DNA of 64,000 nt from Lyngbya sp. PCC 8106 (lineage in GTDB: Bacteria > Cyanobacteriota > Cyanobacteriia > Cyanobacteriales > Microcoleaceae), in assembly GCF_000169095.1 (NCBI RefSeq), contig NZ_AAVU01000006.1:139150-203149 (forward strand), given 5' to 3'. Both the position numbers and the translations under genes were made by a program. This document shows, in pieces, positions 63,355 to 64,000 of this stretch. Below the pieces are notes generated by a model. The model did not search any database, was not told the origin of the DNA, and worked only from the letters and a program-made list of their open reading frames with translations. Positions within the stretch are counted from its first letter, which is position 1, and each line of letters begins with the position of its first letter.

Positions 63355-63750
63355 TCAACCGCCTCGGCTCCCGGCTCGTCCCCCGAATCGGCTCCCTGAA
63401 CCGAATCCTCCTCGTTTAATTCGACCGACGGAGGAACTCGGACGACTCGGAGAGGTGGTGACAATTCCAGCGTTGCGAGGAATGACTCGGGGAGGGCTGT
63501 TGTAGGTACGGTAATAGTAGTAGTTACCTCGGCGTCGTCGGTAATAGGGGCCATAATAATAACCAACAGGATAGGAGCCATCGGTGATCGGTTCACAGAG
63601 TTCGGGTTGACCCCATTCTTGCTGACAGTCTGGCAGATTGCGATAAACTTCTCGTCTTTTGGAGGATTCGCAGGCTTTCAAACCGACTGATGCGATTAAG
63701 ACGAGGGTGATCACTGCCGTTCTTTTAGATTTACGAGGAGGAGTAGTCAT
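63355..63750 (-). CDS. Small lipoprotein, YgiB/DUF1190-like
   Basis: This 131-aa protein starts with a basic stretch and a lipoprotein signal (TAVITLVLIASVGLKAC, cysteine as the likely lipid site). A CQQEWGQPELC segment follows, then a Tyr/Arg/Gly-rich region (YYYGPYYRRRRGNYYYY), and the protein ends VGRIKRGGFGSG ... SRGG. The DC ... C spacing after the lipid cysteine and the RGGFG ... GG ending resemble E. coli YgiB. A glutathionylspermidine-synthase-like gene follows, as in ygiBC. The assignment rests on these resemblances and the pairing. Confidence 0.7.
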   Translation of the reverse strand: MTTPPRKSKRTAVITLVLIASVGLKACESSKRREVYRNLPDCQQEWGQPELCEPITDGSYPVGYYYGPYYRRRRGNYYYYRTYNSPPRVIPRNAGIVTTSPSRPSSSVGRIKRGGFGSGSRFGGRAGSRGG

Positions 63751-63850
63751 AAAGAGGCTTTCAGCGACTTCTAACTTTAGGATAGCTGATAGCCTTGAAT
63801 GAGAATAAGCGAGTCAAATGCTGATCTATGGGCAGGGCTGTTTCATTCTC

Positions 63851-63896
63851 AGTCATCCGTTCACCGCCTCGGAATTGGCGGTGCTTGCGGATGACT
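63851..63896. repeat. Strong two-part hairpin, possibly a remnant of an IS200/IS605-type end
   Basis: AGTCATCCG (63851-63859) pairs with CGGATGACT (63888-63896), and inside it CACCGCC (63862-63868) pairs with GGCGGTG (63877-63883). The minus-strand reading continues into GAATGAAACAGCCCTGCC (63830-63847), which I associate with TnpB-transposon ends in cyanobacteria. No transposase lies in the window. Confidence 0.5.
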
Positions 63897-63918
63897 CGCT
63901 TCCCGAGTTAAAAATTGC

Positions 63919-64000
63919 CGGGGGTGATGGGGTGACGGGGGTGGTGGGGTGACGGGGGTGATGGGGTGACGGGGTGACGGGGGTGATGGGGTGACGGGGG
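63919..64000. repeat. G-rich minisatellite (17-bp units)
   Basis: Units of CGGGGGTGATGGGGTGA, with small variants, repeat about five times and run to the window edge. Each unit has two G-runs of four or five, so the plus strand could form G-quadruplexes. Confidence 0.85.

Overview
The window is chromosomal DNA from a filamentous cyanobacterium, most likely an Oscillatoriales member of the Lyngbya/Limnoraphis/Planktothrix type. The evidence is recurrent GCGATCGC (HIP1-type) sites, an SLH-OprB porin, a UPF0182 protein, DUF4278 proteins, SphX-type PstS proteins, a PEP-CTERM protein, RTX proteins and long NB-ARC/WD40 proteins. The species assignment is inference. I saw no rRNA, tRNA or CRISPR array, and no intact transposase.

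Layout. (1) 1-7617, minus strand: a cell-surface polysaccharide export operon. It holds an ABC-2 permease, a Wzt-like ATPase with a C-terminal cargo domain, two paralogous methyltransferases and a sulfotransferase that runs off the left edge. The three modifying enzymes share a long coiled coil and one short C-terminal motif. (2) 7.8-13.3 kb: a DUF4278 protein, a 40-aa membrane peptide divergent from a 3-methyladenine DNA glycosylase, a UPF0182 protein and a creatininase-family hydrolase. (3) 13.5-19.1 kb: a four-repeat Pho box, an unreported 53-aa ORF, an SphR/PhoB-like regulator, a PhoX phosphatase and an SLH porin. (4) 19.1-28.1 kb, minus strand: rhomboid protease, Dps, an AGCS symporter, a redox operon (Rieske-FAD reductase, GMC oxidoreductase, SDR) and a YbdK-type ligase. 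(5) 28.5-36.2 kb: a TIGR02587/TIGR02588-type membrane pair, a frameshifted DUF4278 gene, an NB-ARC protein with 14 WD40 repeats, a PEP-CTERM trypsin-like protease and a hypothetical gene. (6) 36.9-42.2 kb: a secreted-protein cluster with a small beta-rich protein and two RTX proteins, around a frameshifted AAA-type ATPase gene. (7) 42.4-47 kb: MTA phosphorylase, TauE/SafE permease, acetamidase/formamidase, an MscS-CNBD channel and a small membrane protein. (8) 47.3-55.6 kb: a Pho-box-driven pstSCAB operon followed directly by an ArsR-controlled arsenic operon, arsR-(pstS-like)-acr3-arsI-arsH-arsC. (9) 55.6-63.8 kb, minus strand: a second GMC-SDR pair, an MHYT hybrid histidine kinase and a YgiC/YgiB-like pair. 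(10) The right edge has a strong two-part hairpin and a G-rich minisatellite.

How the parts connect. Phosphate and arsenate handling is the clearest theme. One Pho box precedes sORF-regulator-phoX and another precedes pstSCAB. The arsenic operon carries its own lipoprotein PstS, and matches to the cyanobacterial ArsR box sit on the arsR start codon and between the -35 and -10 in front of the pstS-like gene. The best candidates for something undescribed are the ArsR-controlled PstS, the shared coiled-coil/SSKFW tail of the polysaccharide enzymes, the Pho-linked 53-aa ORF and a cis-motif shared by the two RTX loci. Two genes (DUF4278 at 30 kb and the AAA-type gene at 39 kb) each look broken by one missing base, so sequencing error must be excluded.
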